Source: Bacteroidetes bacterium ADurb.Bin008 | GTDB lineage: Bacteria; Bacteroidota; Bacteroidia; Bacteroidales; Tenuifilaceae | Length of the DNA stretch: 64,000 nt | Reading direction: 5' to 3' | NCBI GenBank assembly: GCA_002071445.1 | Contig: MWFE01000041.1 | Coordinates: 1 to 64,000, forward strand | Shown: positions 45,960-55,395 of the stretch, one piece after another | Numbering within the stretch: the first letter of the stretch is position 1 | How the letters are laid out: each line of letters begins with the position of its first letter | The notes under the pieces: generated by a model | The model's input: the letters and a program-made list of their open reading frames with translations, nothing else | The model's database searches: none | Told to the model about the DNA's origin: nothing | Position numbers and translations under genes: made by a program

Positions 45960-48290
45960 TTATTCCACTATGATTTCATCCACAAATAGCCATGCATCTT
46001 CCCCTTCGCCCGAATGCCCGGGGGGACACTTGCCCAAGTTGCGCAGATGGACTTTTACGAAGCGTACATCTACCAAATCCTTTTCAATGGCAAAGGTTTG
46101 TATCAACTTTCCGCCCTCGTAGGGCGATACGGTATTGGCAACACTGCCTGCAATGTGAAACTCCTTGTCATTGCCTGCGGTGTAAAATAGGGCCTCGGTG
46201 GGGTAGAATATCCACGAGGCGTAGGTTTGCAACGCATTAACTTTGATGGTTTTTATGGAAGTTGTCTCTCCCAAGTCGATGGTGGCAATCATGTCGTCGC
46301 CCAGAAACCCTTTCCAGTTCCCGTCGGCATAGTCGATGGTCCCAAGAAAGCCGTTTACAAGGCTGTATTGCCCATGCCCGTCGTATCGTGGGCTGTTGGG
46401 AAATTCCAGCTCTATCTCCTTGGCAAATGCCTTGTGTATGTTGAAATGGCGCGACGAAACCTGACCGCTGGATACCCCATTCGTGAAAACGGCTGCCTTC
46501 ACCTCGGTGCTTTTGAATATTTCGATGGGTCCGGAGTATTTGGCCGAACCGGCGTTCGGTTCGGTTCCATCCAGGGTATAGCGTATTTCGGGTTTGTACA
46601 CTTCGGTGGTCAGCTCCACCAGCAGGCTTTTGTGCGCAACGTTTATATTCGGTTTGATGGATACCTGAAAGGCGCTCCGGGAGTAGTTTATCCCCAACTT
46701 ATCATAGCGCTTGTACTGGTCTTCCATCCTTTTTGAGAAGTTGCCCCAGTCCCTGTGCTTTTTGGGAGACCAGAGCACTTCCGAAAGTGCTGCCAACCGT
46801 GGGAATGCCATGTATTCCACATGTTCGGGCGTGAGGATGAACTCGGCCCAGTGGTTTCCCTGAGCGCCCATAATCAGCTTTTCCTGTTCATCGGTAAGCC
46901 CTGCCGGGATGGGATCGTAGCCATACACCTTTTTCAACGAAGTGTAACCGCCCATGGCACGTGGCTCAACAGCCGGATCACCCTGATAGAAGTTGAAGTA
47001 GCAATAATCCCCCGGCGTCATGATGGCCCGGTTTCCATGCCTTGCCGCTTCAATTCCGCCCTCTTCGCCACGCCACGACATGACCACCGCATGGGGTGCC
47101 AGCCCGCCTTCCAGTATCTCGTCCCAGCCAATGATCGTGCGGTTGTGGCTGTTTAGGAATTTCTCAATGCGTTTAATGAAATAGCTTTGTAGCTCATCCA
47201 CATCTTTCAACTCTTCGTCGGCAATCCTTTTTTGGCATTTGGGGCACTTTGCCCACTCGCTTTTATCCGCCTCATCGCCACCAATATGAATGTAAGGGGA
47301 GGGGAAGAGTTCCATCACTTCGGAGAGTACATCTTCCAGGAATTGGAAAGTTTCATCGTTGCCGGCACAGTAGATTTGGGTAATGGGCCAAACCCCTCCC
47401 GATGGCACCCCAAGGTCGATACCGTTGCAGGAGTACTCGGGGTATGCCGACAGTGCCGACATTACATGGGCAGGCATCTCTATCTCAGGCACTATGGTGA
47501 TATTACGCTCGGCCGCATAGGTCACAACAGCGCGCACTTCATCCTGGGTGTAGAACCCACCATACAGTTTATCGCCTTTTTGGGGTTTTCTTGTGGGGCG
47601 GGCATCCCAGTCCAGATCTTCCATATCTACCCGCCATGCCCCAATTTCGGTGAGTTTGGGGTACTTTTTAATCTCCAATCGCCAACCCTGATCATCCACC
47701 AGGTGCCAGTGGAATATGTTCATCTTATGCATGGCCAGATAGTCCATCAACTTGTAAATTAATTCAATGGGCATGAAGTGCCGCGATACGTCTAAGTGCA
47801 TGCCCCTGTGACCAAAGCGGGGGTAGTCCTCCATGCTCAGACATGGCAGATTTCCATCGGGATTTGTGCTGAGCAGTTGATTGATGGTTTGTATTCCGTA
47901 AAGAATGCCGCCGTATGTATTGGCCGATAGAACCACTTGGTTTTGGTTGATGTTCAACCTGTATCCCTCATCACCAATGGTTGAATCAAATTCTTCGTTG
48001 ATTTCCAGTACTATGGTATTGTCCGAACTCTCTTTGCCTACGGCAAAGGGATAACCAAGGTATTGTTGCCACAGGGTTGAGGCATATTGAGCCGGGAAAT
48101 CAAGTTGTGAGTCCTCATGGACAATGGTTGTCTCCTGCGTGATTTGAAAATCGCCCTTGTGGCTTCTCACGCTCACAGGTTTAGGGATGATGCTGATACG
48201 TTGGTCATCAATACCCTCTTTGCACCCCATGGTGCTTGCAATCAGCACTATCAGGGCTAAAATTAGATTTAATCTATTCATAGTTCTCAA
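45960..48290 (-). CDS. GH20 beta-N-acetylhexosaminidase, lipoprotein with C-terminal modules
   Basis: Substrate-assisted exo-hexosaminidase removing GlcNAc or GalNAc. Lipoprotein signal TMGC (C23; a second ATG at residue 4 is possible). GH20b-like domain to about 150, then the barrel with HIGGDEADKSEW (D339, E340 catalytic pair) and a CPKCQKR insertion common in Bacteroidota GH20s. C-terminal chitobiase-like module (RYTLDGTEPN, about 550) and a discoidin-like module ending LFVDEIIVE. The start overlaps the GH29 stop by 17 bp. It is distinct from the second GH20 at 50.1 kb, which has an extra N-terminal domain; the two probably cut different linkages. Confidence 0.93.
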   Translation of the reverse strand: MRTMNRLNLILALIVLIASTMGCKEGIDDQRISIIPKPVSVRSHKGDFQITQETTIVHEDSQLDFPAQYASTLWQQYLGYPFAVGKESSDNTIVLEINEEFDSTIGDEGYRLNINQNQVVLSANTYGGILYGIQTINQLLSTNPDGNLPCLSMEDYPRFGHRGMHLDVSRHFMPIELIYKLMDYLAMHKMNIFHWHLVDDQGWRLEIKKYPKLTEIGAWRVDMEDLDWDARPTRKPQKGDKLYGGFYTQDEVRAVVTYAAERNITIVPEIEMPAHVMSALSAYPEYSCNGIDLGVPSGGVWPITQIYCAGNDETFQFLEDVLSEVMELFPSPYIHIGGDEADKSEWAKCPKCQKRIADEELKDVDELQSYFIKRIEKFLNSHNRTIIGWDEILEGGLAPHAVVMSWRGEEGGIEAARHGNRAIMTPGDYCYFNFYQGDPAVEPRAMGGYTSLKKVYGYDPIPAGLTDEQEKLIMGAQGNHWAEFILTPEHVEYMAFPRLAALSEVLWSPKKHRDWGNFSKRMEDQYKRYDKLGINYSRSAFQVSIKPNINVAHKSLLVELTTEVYKPEIRYTLDGTEPNAGSAKYSGPIEIFKSTEVKAAVFTNGVSSGQVSSRHFNIHKAFAKEIELEFPNSPRYDGHGQYSLVNGFLGTIDYADGNWKGFLGDDMIATIDLGETTSIKTIKVNALQTYASWIFYPTEALFYTAGNDKEFHIAGSVANTVSPYEGGKLIQTFAIEKDLVDVRFVKVHLRNLGKCPPGHSGEGEDAWLFVDEIIVE

Positions 48291-50115
48291 TTTTAAATGT
48301 CCAAGCGTAATGATTTGGTAACTCGTTGTATTCTATTTTATTAAGATCGATAATCAATGTGTCCTTTTCATATACCCACGGTAAATCGCCTTCGCGACCC
48401 AGCATGCTGATCCTGGTGCCCTCTTTGGGTTTCGATATGGGGATGTGCAGTTTATGGCCGGGCCAATCGAAGCAGATTGCGTACAGGTTGCCATTGTTGT
48501 GGGTGTAGGCCATGTGCTGACGCATGGATTTATATACCCCTATGAGCCCATCACCTTTTTCCAACTGCTTGTGAGTAAATAGGTTCGATTGTGGTATAAC
48601 CTCTTTGGGGGTGGATTTGCTCTCCCAGAAAAGTGAGATGGCAGCGTTCTGTAAATGCTCCCTGTACTCAACTTTGATGGGATACTTTTTCCCTTTTTCC
48701 AGCCTAATCTGCCCCTGTGTTCCTTTCCCTGCCTCACTCCTCATGGCCTCGGAGTCGCTGCCCTGGGCATTTTGCTCCCACATGTCCAGCACAAGTTTCC
48801 CGTCGATGTAAAGGCGCATGCCATCATCGGCCACAGCCGAAAAGGTGTGGGTTTCAGTTTCGTTGGGCTCTATGAAGCCTGTCCACACGGCGGTGAAGTT
48901 GTCCTCTGCGATGGGATAGCCCGGGGAGTTCCTAACCCAGTTGAAATCTATTTGTGCATCAGTTCGTTGCAGGGACACCTCCTTTTCTTCGCCGCTTCGC
49001 TTCCATTTTGTTGCCCCGTAAATGGCCTCCTTGTTGGTTTCTATCCATTTTCCCAGCTCTTCAATCCTCTCCTGCTGAAGCAGGGGGATTTTCCCATCGG
49101 CGGCAGGCCCTACGTTGATAATTAGCCCGCCTCCATAGGCTACGGCGCGGGCAAACAGGTGAACCAAGTCGCGCGAAGTGATGTAAGCGCTCAGCTTCTC
49201 GTTGCGGTTCAGCCCAAATGAACGGCCAAGACCGCGAACTTCAGCCCAGGGTCTGTCGATTTGTAACCCGCCTGAGCTGTATTCGGGGGTAACAAAGCCT
49301 ATGTTGCTCCCGTGTCCCCAACGGTCGTTGACAATGGCATCGTCGCCAACCAGATTGTAGTACCACGAGATGAGTTGGCGGGCGTTCCACGTTTCGGCAT
49401 CGTTAAACCATTCGCCGTCGGCGAATACAAGGTGGGGTTTGTATGTGCCCACCACCTCTTTAAACTGAGGTATCATATGCTCTTTCACGTACCGCCCTAT
49501 TGAGTCGTGGGGGTCGATGTACCACCTGTGCAGGGGGTTGTTCCATTCTGGCAGCGAGTAGTATAACCCAAACCTGATACCCTTGCTGCGCACGGCGTTG
49601 GCCAGTTCTCCCACAATATCCCTTATGGGGCCCACATCAACGCTGTTCCAACCCTTGGCATATTGGCTCGGCCACAGGCAAAACCCATCGTGGTGCTTGG
49701 AGACCAGAACGATATAGCGTGCACCCGATTTTTGAAAAATCTCGGCCCACTCCATGGCATCGAATAGTTCCGCCTTCCAGAGCGGTGCAAAGTCGTTGTA
49801 GGTGAAGTTCTCGCCCCAGTATTTCTTCATAAAGTCAATACGACTTTCTGCCCCCGCCTGTAATCCCCGCAGGTACCATTCGGCATACGATTCAGCACCT
49901 CCATACGATGGCACGGAGTAAACGCCCCAGTGGATGAAGATACCCAGCTTGGCATCCTTAAACCACTGCGGGTAAGGGCGATTTCGCAGTGTTTCCCACG
50001 AATCGTCCAGTTGGCCTGTGTCCTGCTGTGCCATGGATGGGTTAATAAGGGCAATGGAAAGCAAAAGGCTGAAATATAGCAACTTAAATCCTTTCCCTAT
50101 TGAATGAGTTTTCAT
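48274..50115 (-). CDS. GH29 alpha-L-fucosidase with PA14 domain
   Basis: Retaining fucosidase with a standard signal peptide (cleavage near PSMAQ, residue 30), so periplasmic rather than lipid-anchored. Motifs: KLGIFIHWGVYSVPSYGG (55-72), VSKHHDGFCLW and nucleophile D233 in VFADGEWF. Residues about 390-520 are a PA14 glycan-binding domain (VWTGFIEPNETETHTF, DDGMRLYIDGK), an insertion between barrel and C-terminal sandwich. The likely targets are core or antennary fucose of N-glycans; GH95 in the same operon covers alpha-1,2-fucose. It starts 1 bp after the upstream GH20 stop. Confidence 0.93.
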   Translation of the reverse strand: MKTHSIGKGFKLLYFSLLLSIALINPSMAQQDTGQLDDSWETLRNRPYPQWFKDAKLGIFIHWGVYSVPSYGGAESYAEWYLRGLQAGAESRIDFMKKYWGENFTYNDFAPLWKAELFDAMEWAEIFQKSGARYIVLVSKHHDGFCLWPSQYAKGWNSVDVGPIRDIVGELANAVRSKGIRFGLYYSLPEWNNPLHRWYIDPHDSIGRYVKEHMIPQFKEVVGTYKPHLVFADGEWFNDAETWNARQLISWYYNLVGDDAIVNDRWGHGSNIGFVTPEYSSGGLQIDRPWAEVRGLGRSFGLNRNEKLSAYITSRDLVHLFARAVAYGGGLIINVGPAADGKIPLLQQERIEELGKWIETNKEAIYGATKWKRSGEEKEVSLQRTDAQIDFNWVRNSPGYPIAEDNFTAVWTGFIEPNETETHTFSAVADDGMRLYIDGKLVLDMWEQNAQGSDSEAMRSEAGKGTQGQIRLEKGKKYPIKVEYREHLQNAAISLFWESKSTPKEVIPQSNLFTHKQLEKGDGLIGVYKSMRQHMAYTHNNGNLYAICFDWPGHKLHIPISKPKEGTRISMLGREGDLPWVYEKDTLIIDLNKIEYNELPNHYAWTFKIENYE

Positions 50116-50116
50116 A

Positions 50117-52705
50117 TCAATCTTTTTTTAGTTCGATGGTTCTTCCGGGTTTTCCGGCCAAATCAAATGCCTTTAATTTGATACTTCCCTCAATTTCAAA
50201 GGGATTTGTGTATAATGGCGAATGGGCTGTGGGTTCACTCCCGTCAAGGCTATACCTGATTTGAAGCCCGGGAAACTCGATGTTGGCATGTACTTCACCA
50301 TCAATAATCTCAGCCCCCGGAGTTGGCACCCGATAGTTGAACCCACCAAAAAGGTAGGACAAACGTGGAAGTTCCACTTGCGCCAGGGTGTTGGCAAACA
50401 CATTCCAATCCTCGGCCACCTGCGCAGCCCGCTCATCATCGTCGGCAATATTTTCCCATCGGCGTGGGGGTCCCCATGCACTTTCGGACAACCCGGTGAG
50501 TTTGGGAAGCAAGCGGTACTCTAACATTTCCTGCCCACGGGTGGTTTCGGCCCACAGCTGTGCCTGAAGCCCAAGGATGTTTTTTTGGGCTTCGGGGCGT
50601 AAATGTTCCATGTTCTTATATTCCACCTTGGTATCTATGGGACGGCCCATATTATCCCTGAGGGTGGATTTGAATAAATCCATAGGGTTAAACCGCCAGG
50701 CATCGTAGGTTTTAACAAACCCCGCCCAGTACAACCCCGACTCCTGCGGGTGATTGTTGTAGGCAAGGTCGAAGTAGAAATTTGTGGCGTGGCACATCAC
50801 CACGGGGTAGCCCATGTTGGCCAGCCTGTAGGCCAAATCTTGCGAACCCCATAGGTTGTTCCATGTGTAAGCCACAAGCTTGCCGGTGGCAAAGTCGGGA
50901 TTAGGTGTTGGAGTACCGTTCTTCTTATACAGCGCAATCTCTTCCCATCCGCCCCCTTTAATGCCCTTGTTGTCAAGTATTTTAAGTGCCCTTTGGGTGA
51001 AGTAGGCATGCATGTTCTCGTGATACTCAATGGCGGGATTGGCCTTCATCAGCGCATCAACCATGGGAGCATTGCTCCATGCACCTTTGGCCACTTCATC
51101 GCCGCCCAGGTGTATAATTTCCAGAGGGGCATCCGCCCGGGCATACATGTCAACCAGTGCATTCACTACCGTTTCGAAGAAACGATAAACTGCCTCCCCG
51201 GCCACGTTCACCACATTGTCATCGTAGAGCTGTGCCGACAGGTACTCCGATTTATCGTTGGGGTCGATGAGCCTGAACTCGTTGGCCTCATCCTCTTTGC
51301 CCATCTCCATTAGCTGTAAATATCTCGTCTCCATTGCCTTAATGGCAGCACGTGAGTGGCCGGGCATGTTGATTTCGGGAATCACACGAATGTGCCTTTG
51401 CTGTGCATATTTCAAAATTTCGATGAACTCATGGCGGGTATAAAAACCGCTTCCGGTTTTTCCCCTGCCGTAGGGTAGGGGCCCTGATCCGTAGGCGGGA
51501 TGCAATGCCGGCGAATCCTTGGTTGTGTGCCCTCTTTGTCCGCCCACTTGGGTTAGCTCGGGCAGTTGGGCAATCTCTATTCGCCACCCCTCGTCATCGG
51601 TGAGGTGCAGATGTAGCGTGTTTATCTTGTAAAACGATAGGATGTCCAAGGCCTTACAAATGGCCTCCGGGGACAAAAAGTTGCGAGCAACGTCGATGTG
51701 TACACCTCTGTGGGCAAAACGGGGCTGGTCATTTATGGTTAATATTGGTAATTCCACGCTCTTTGCCTTTGCCATTATGCTTTCAACGGGAATTAGGGCG
51801 ATGAGGCTCTGAATACCGTAAAATACCCCGCGCTTGCCACCCTCAATGCTGATAGTTCCGTTGTCGCCGATTGTAAGGTCATAGGCTTCGTCGAAATCCG
51901 CGGAGGATTCCCGTTTTTGCAGATAAATGGAGTTGTCATGGGCTGCATCCCCCTTTTCCATCTTTACATTCCAGTTCAGCAGATTGGCAAGATGATTTTT
52001 AAGGAGTGTTGCTTCCCACAGAATTTCATCATCGTTGTAAATGATGCTAATGCCATGGGAGAGGGTTGAGGTTTCCTCTTCAACCCTCATGTTTTTGGGA
52101 GTTGGCACTATCCTTTGCAGTTCATGGCGAGGTAGCAGGCTGAGCCCCTTGTTGGCTTCAAAGGTATTTTCGGGCGAGGGCAGTGGCAGGTGGTCTGCTA
52201 TATGGCGGCGCATCTGTTCGGGGCGTACAAAGGGGCTGATGGTGTAATGTTCAACCTCAACAATTTGTTCATCCTCGCCACCTTCGTTAAAAACGAAGTA
52301 TAGTCCCACGGGTGCATCCGATTCCTTGGTGAGCCAATGGCTGGTTTCGTAGCCAATGGTTACCTCCTCGCCGGGTTTCAGCACAAATGTGCCGGAGGGC
52401 TTAACCCTGTACCAATCGCCGCTGATACGCTCAACCCGTGCCATAAGGGCACTATCCTCAGGGTTGTGCAAAATCCGTCGTGCCGACTGGTTGAAGTAGA
52501 GCGCCCACCCGTCGCCTTCAAGGGCTTTGGTTCCCTTGTTGGTAAGGGTGAATGCTGCCTTGGCAGCAGGAAAATCCCTGTGCATGTTGCTTATTACCTC
52601 CCACCTGACGGCAATATCCGGACTTTTGGTTTTGATTCCGTTGCCACAGGCCAAAAGAAAGATCATGGAGACAGCGGCTGTGTAAAACGATATTTTATAC
52701 CCCAT
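50117..52705 (-). CDS. GH20 beta-N-acetylhexosaminidase with CHB_HEX N-terminal domain, lipoprotein
   Basis: First gene of the large minus-strand glycosidase operon. Lipoprotein signal FLLAC (C20). An N-terminal putative carbohydrate-binding (CHB_HEX) domain (about 30-170: LEGDGWALYFNQSARRI), a GH20b domain, and the barrel with HLGGDEVAKGAW (D536, E537) and WRIEIAQLPELT, then a short C-terminal chitobiase-like module (RYSLDGSEPTAHSPLY). This is the architecture of chitobiases, so it is a good candidate for cleaving the GlcNAc-GlcNAc core left after PNGase F release. It is 862 aa. It is divergent from the serine hydrolase gene, with the shared operator 58-71 bp upstream. Confidence 0.93.
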   Translation of the reverse strand: MGYKISFYTAAVSMIFLLACGNGIKTKSPDIAVRWEVISNMHRDFPAAKAAFTLTNKGTKALEGDGWALYFNQSARRILHNPEDSALMARVERISGDWYRVKPSGTFVLKPGEEVTIGYETSHWLTKESDAPVGLYFVFNEGGEDEQIVEVEHYTISPFVRPEQMRRHIADHLPLPSPENTFEANKGLSLLPRHELQRIVPTPKNMRVEEETSTLSHGISIIYNDDEILWEATLLKNHLANLLNWNVKMEKGDAAHDNSIYLQKRESSADFDEAYDLTIGDNGTISIEGGKRGVFYGIQSLIALIPVESIMAKAKSVELPILTINDQPRFAHRGVHIDVARNFLSPEAICKALDILSFYKINTLHLHLTDDEGWRIEIAQLPELTQVGGQRGHTTKDSPALHPAYGSGPLPYGRGKTGSGFYTRHEFIEILKYAQQRHIRVIPEINMPGHSRAAIKAMETRYLQLMEMGKEDEANEFRLIDPNDKSEYLSAQLYDDNVVNVAGEAVYRFFETVVNALVDMYARADAPLEIIHLGGDEVAKGAWSNAPMVDALMKANPAIEYHENMHAYFTQRALKILDNKGIKGGGWEEIALYKKNGTPTPNPDFATGKLVAYTWNNLWGSQDLAYRLANMGYPVVMCHATNFYFDLAYNNHPQESGLYWAGFVKTYDAWRFNPMDLFKSTLRDNMGRPIDTKVEYKNMEHLRPEAQKNILGLQAQLWAETTRGQEMLEYRLLPKLTGLSESAWGPPRRWENIADDDERAAQVAEDWNVFANTLAQVELPRLSYLFGGFNYRVPTPGAEIIDGEVHANIEFPGLQIRYSLDGSEPTAHSPLYTNPFEIEGSIKLKAFDLAGKPGRTIELKKD

Positions 52706-52824
52706 TTCTGATAATTATTCTGAATTAATTTCAATAATAAAAAGTAATCTCTACATTTGTACCTAAATCGATTTACCTCGCAAGATAACAATAAGTTTTG
52801 TTATGAGTAAATATTTGTAAAAAA
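52706..52824. promoter_or_regulatory. Divergent promoter between GH20 operon and serine hydrolase, with LacI-type operator
   Basis: The 119-bp region holds CTAAATCGATTTAC (52763-52776), whose inner TAAATCGATTTA is a perfect palindrome and which matches the lacI and susC sites. A plus-strand TACATTTG (52752-52759) fits the TAnnTTTG box for the hydrolase gene and lies just before the site; a weaker TATTATTG box on the minus strand (52731-52738) may serve GH20. One site could therefore control both directions. Confidence 0.55.
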
Positions 52825-55344
52825 ATGAAAAAAAATAGTTTTAGCTTACTCCTGTCAATGGCATTATTTGTGGCCATGCCATTTGTTTCCAAAAGTCAAA
52901 AGACAGGGAATATTGTCGAAATTTTTGGTCGCGATAGGGTGGAGACTACCGATGAGGGTGTGGTAGCCCACGATTTTACAAAAGGATTGGCGCTAAGGTA
53001 TGCCATTCGGCCCGGAATGCTGAGCGGTTATCAGGATATCCTGTTTTGGCAAATTGCCACTGACAGATTCCGCCGGCCCGTTGCAGGGGAGTATCTGGAC
53101 GATATGTATGGCCCACCCAACCTAAAGGCAAAGCTGCAGTGGGAGAGCGTAGAGGTGGATACAAGCGGATACTTTACGGGCGACCTCAACAGGGCTTACG
53201 TTTATACCGAGTTTGACTCACCCGAAGAAAAAATTGCCCTGCTGGATGCTTCGGGGCATACACGTGTGTATATCAATGGCTTGCCCCATGAGGGGGACCA
53301 CTACGACTACAGGCATACGCTGATACCCTTTAAGTTGAAGAAAGGGCTGAATACCTTTATATATACCTATGGCCGTTTTGGCAGGGTGTGCTCAAAGATC
53401 GTGATACCCCACAAGGAGGTGATGTTTTCCGGGAGAGACCTTACCCTGCCATCGCTGATCAAGGGCGAAACCGATGCCAAGTGGGGCGCGGTGAGGATTA
53501 TCAATGCGGGTGAGGCATACCAAAGGGGATTGAGTATTGAGTGCATTTTGGAAACGGGCGAGAAGCAAACCCACAGCACCGATTTTATCATGCCAATGAC
53601 GGTGCGCAAGGTGAAATTCAAAATCCCGGCAATGAAAGCGGGGTACACAAAGGAAACTACGGTGGCTACCCTTGTCCTGAGAGATGCTGACGGCGTAGAG
53701 ATTGACCGAATGGATATCAGCCTGAACGTCAGGGAGGCGGGAAAGCATCACGAGCGAACCTTTATCAGCAGTATTGATGGCAGTGTGCAGTATTTCAGCG
53801 TTGTGCCTTCCACATCCCCGTCGCCTAAGCAGGCATTCGTGCTCTCGGTACATGGTGCCTCGGTGGAGGCAACCAATCAGGCAAGGGCATACAAGCAGAA
53901 GGATTGGGCACATATTGTGGCGCCCACCAATCGCCGGCCCTTTGGCTTCAACTGGGAGGAGTGGGGAAGGGTGGATGCCCTGGAGGTGCTGAAGCAAGGG
54001 CTTGCCCTGTTCGATACCGACCCGCAACGCACATACCTCACCGGTCATTCCATGGGCGGGCACGGTACATGGTATCTGGGGGCCACCTATCCCGACAAGT
54101 GGGCGGCCATTGCTCCGGCAGCAGGATATCCCGATATCATCGGCTACCGACGCACCGGAACCGACTCGGCCATGATTGCCAATCCCCATTTTGCCATGAT
54201 TGAGCGGGGTGCAATGGCCGGCAGGGTGCTGAACATTATGCGAAACTACCTGCAGTCGGGGGTGTATGTTCTTCATGGTAGTGCCGATGAGGTGGTGCCC
54301 GTTGAGCAGGCACGGATGATGCGGGAGAACCTGGGAAAATTCCACGACAATTTTAGCTACTACGAGTACCCCGGTGGCACGCACTGGTACGGCGACCACA
54401 GCATGGACTGGCCACCACTATTCGATTTTCTGAAGCAGAACACCATTCCGCCGGCAAAGGATGTTTCCAATCTGGAATTTCACACCGCATCGCCGGGCGT
54501 GTCGGCTTCCAATTATTGGATTACCGTTAATCAGCAGGAGAAGCATAACCTCAATTCATCGGCCAATCTGCGATTGGTAAACGATACCATTGATATCCAA
54601 CTGCTTAATGTAGAGAGCATCACCCTGCACCTTTCCATGCTCGAACTGAAAAAACCGCCTGTGCTGCGAATTGGAGACCAAACTCTAAGCCCCGGGAGCA
54701 CCGATGATATCATCCTTAAAAAGGCAGGAGATGTATGGCAAACGGTGCCATCAATAAGCTATGCCGAAAAGTATCCACAGCGTTATGGCGGTTTTAAGCC
54801 GGCATTCCTCAACAATGTGGTTTTGGTTTATGCCACCCGTGGCACCGAGGAGGAGAACCAATGGTATGAGAACAGGGCGCGCTACGATGCCGAGACATTC
54901 CTATACCTTGGCAACGGCTCGTTAGACGTGATCCCCGATGTGGAATTTTCGCCTGAGAATTATGCCGACAGGAATGTTATTATCTATGGCAATGCGGCCA
55001 ACAACAGGGTTTGGGACATGCTTCTCAACCATTGCCCCATTCGGGTGAACAATGGCAGCATCAATTTTGGTGGTATGGAACTGAAAGGCAACGATTTGGG
55101 AGCGTTGTTTGTCTATCCGCGAGCTGACAGCAATACTGCGAGCGTTGGGGTTGTGTCGGGCACCGGTACGCAGGGAATGAAAGCAACTTATACCAACGAT
55201 TACTTCTCAGGTATCACCGGATATCCCGATTTGCTTATTTTTAACGTGGATATGGTAAGGGATGGATTGAAAGCAATGAAAATTTCCGGATTCTTTGGCA
55301 ACGATTGGAGTATAGATAGAGGAGATTTTGTGATTGGTCAGTAA
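52825..55344 (+). CDS. Secreted multidomain alpha/beta-hydrolase (serine esterase or peptidase-like)
   Basis: Exported 839-aa protein with signal peptide ending near VSKSQ (residue 25). Residues about 25-320 are beta-rich and include sugar-binding-like jelly-roll features. Residues about 325-545 form an alpha/beta-hydrolase of the PHB-depolymerase/prolyl-oligopeptidase type with a complete triad: nucleophile S409 in GHSMGG, D488 in GSADEVVP and H520 in GGTHWYG. Residues 550-839 form a further beta-rich region ending without known motif. It is divergent from the GH20 operon over a shared operator and followed by the CBM9-like gene, so it probably acts on decorated glycans (for example O-acetyl removal) or on glycopeptides; substrate unknown. 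Promoter box and operator at 52752-52776. Confidence 0.82.
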   Translation: MKKNSFSLLLSMALFVAMPFVSKSQKTGNIVEIFGRDRVETTDEGVVAHDFTKGLALRYAIRPGMLSGYQDILFWQIATDRFRRPVAGEYLDDMYGPPNLKAKLQWESVEVDTSGYFTGDLNRAYVYTEFDSPEEKIALLDASGHTRVYINGLPHEGDHYDYRHTLIPFKLKKGLNTFIYTYGRFGRVCSKIVIPHKEVMFSGRDLTLPSLIKGETDAKWGAVRIINAGEAYQRGLSIECILETGEKQTHSTDFIMPMTVRKVKFKIPAMKAGYTKETTVATLVLRDADGVEIDRMDISLNVREAGKHHERTFISSIDGSVQYFSVVPSTSPSPKQAFVLSVHGASVEATNQARAYKQKDWAHIVAPTNRRPFGFNWEEWGRVDALEVLKQGLALFDTDPQRTYLTGHSMGGHGTWYLGATYPDKWAAIAPAAGYPDIIGYRRTGTDSAMIANPHFAMIERGAMAGRVLNIMRNYLQSGVYVLHGSADEVVPVEQARMMRENLGKFHDNFSYYEYPGGTHWYGDHSMDWPPLFDFLKQNTIPPAKDVSNLEFHTASPGVSASNYWITVNQQEKHNLNSSANLRLVNDTIDIQLLNVESITLHLSMLELKKPPVLRIGDQTLSPGSTDDIILKKAGDVWQTVPSISYAEKYPQRYGGFKPAFLNNVVLVYATRGTEEENQWYENRARYDAETFLYLGNGSLDVIPDVEFSPENYADRNVIIYGNAANNRVWDMLLNHCPIRVNNGSINFGGMELKGNDLGALFVYPRADSNTASVGVVSGTGTQGMKATYTNDYFSGITGYPDLLIFNVDMVRDGLKAMKISGFFGNDWSIDRGDFVIGQ

Positions 55345-55352
55345 TACCGTAT

Positions 55353-55368
55353 GGCAAACCGGTTTGCC
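55353..55368. repeat. Perfect 16-bp palindrome with third half-copy
   Basis: GGCAAACCGGTTTGCC lies in the 51-bp gap between the hydrolase stop and the CBM9-like start, followed by a further TTGGCAAACG (55371-55380). It could be a protein-binding site or a weak RNA hairpin that tunes read-through; there is no T-run. Confidence 0.4.
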
Positions 55369-55395
55369 TGTTGGCAAACGCAATTTTAAAAACCT

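Noticed and set aside
53392-54399. 335-codon open frame antisense to the serine hydrolase gene
   Set aside because: It lies wholly inside a convincing coding gene with an intact catalytic triad, has no recognisable domain, and its His/Cys/Gly-rich composition is that of an antisense shadow of a GC-rich gene.
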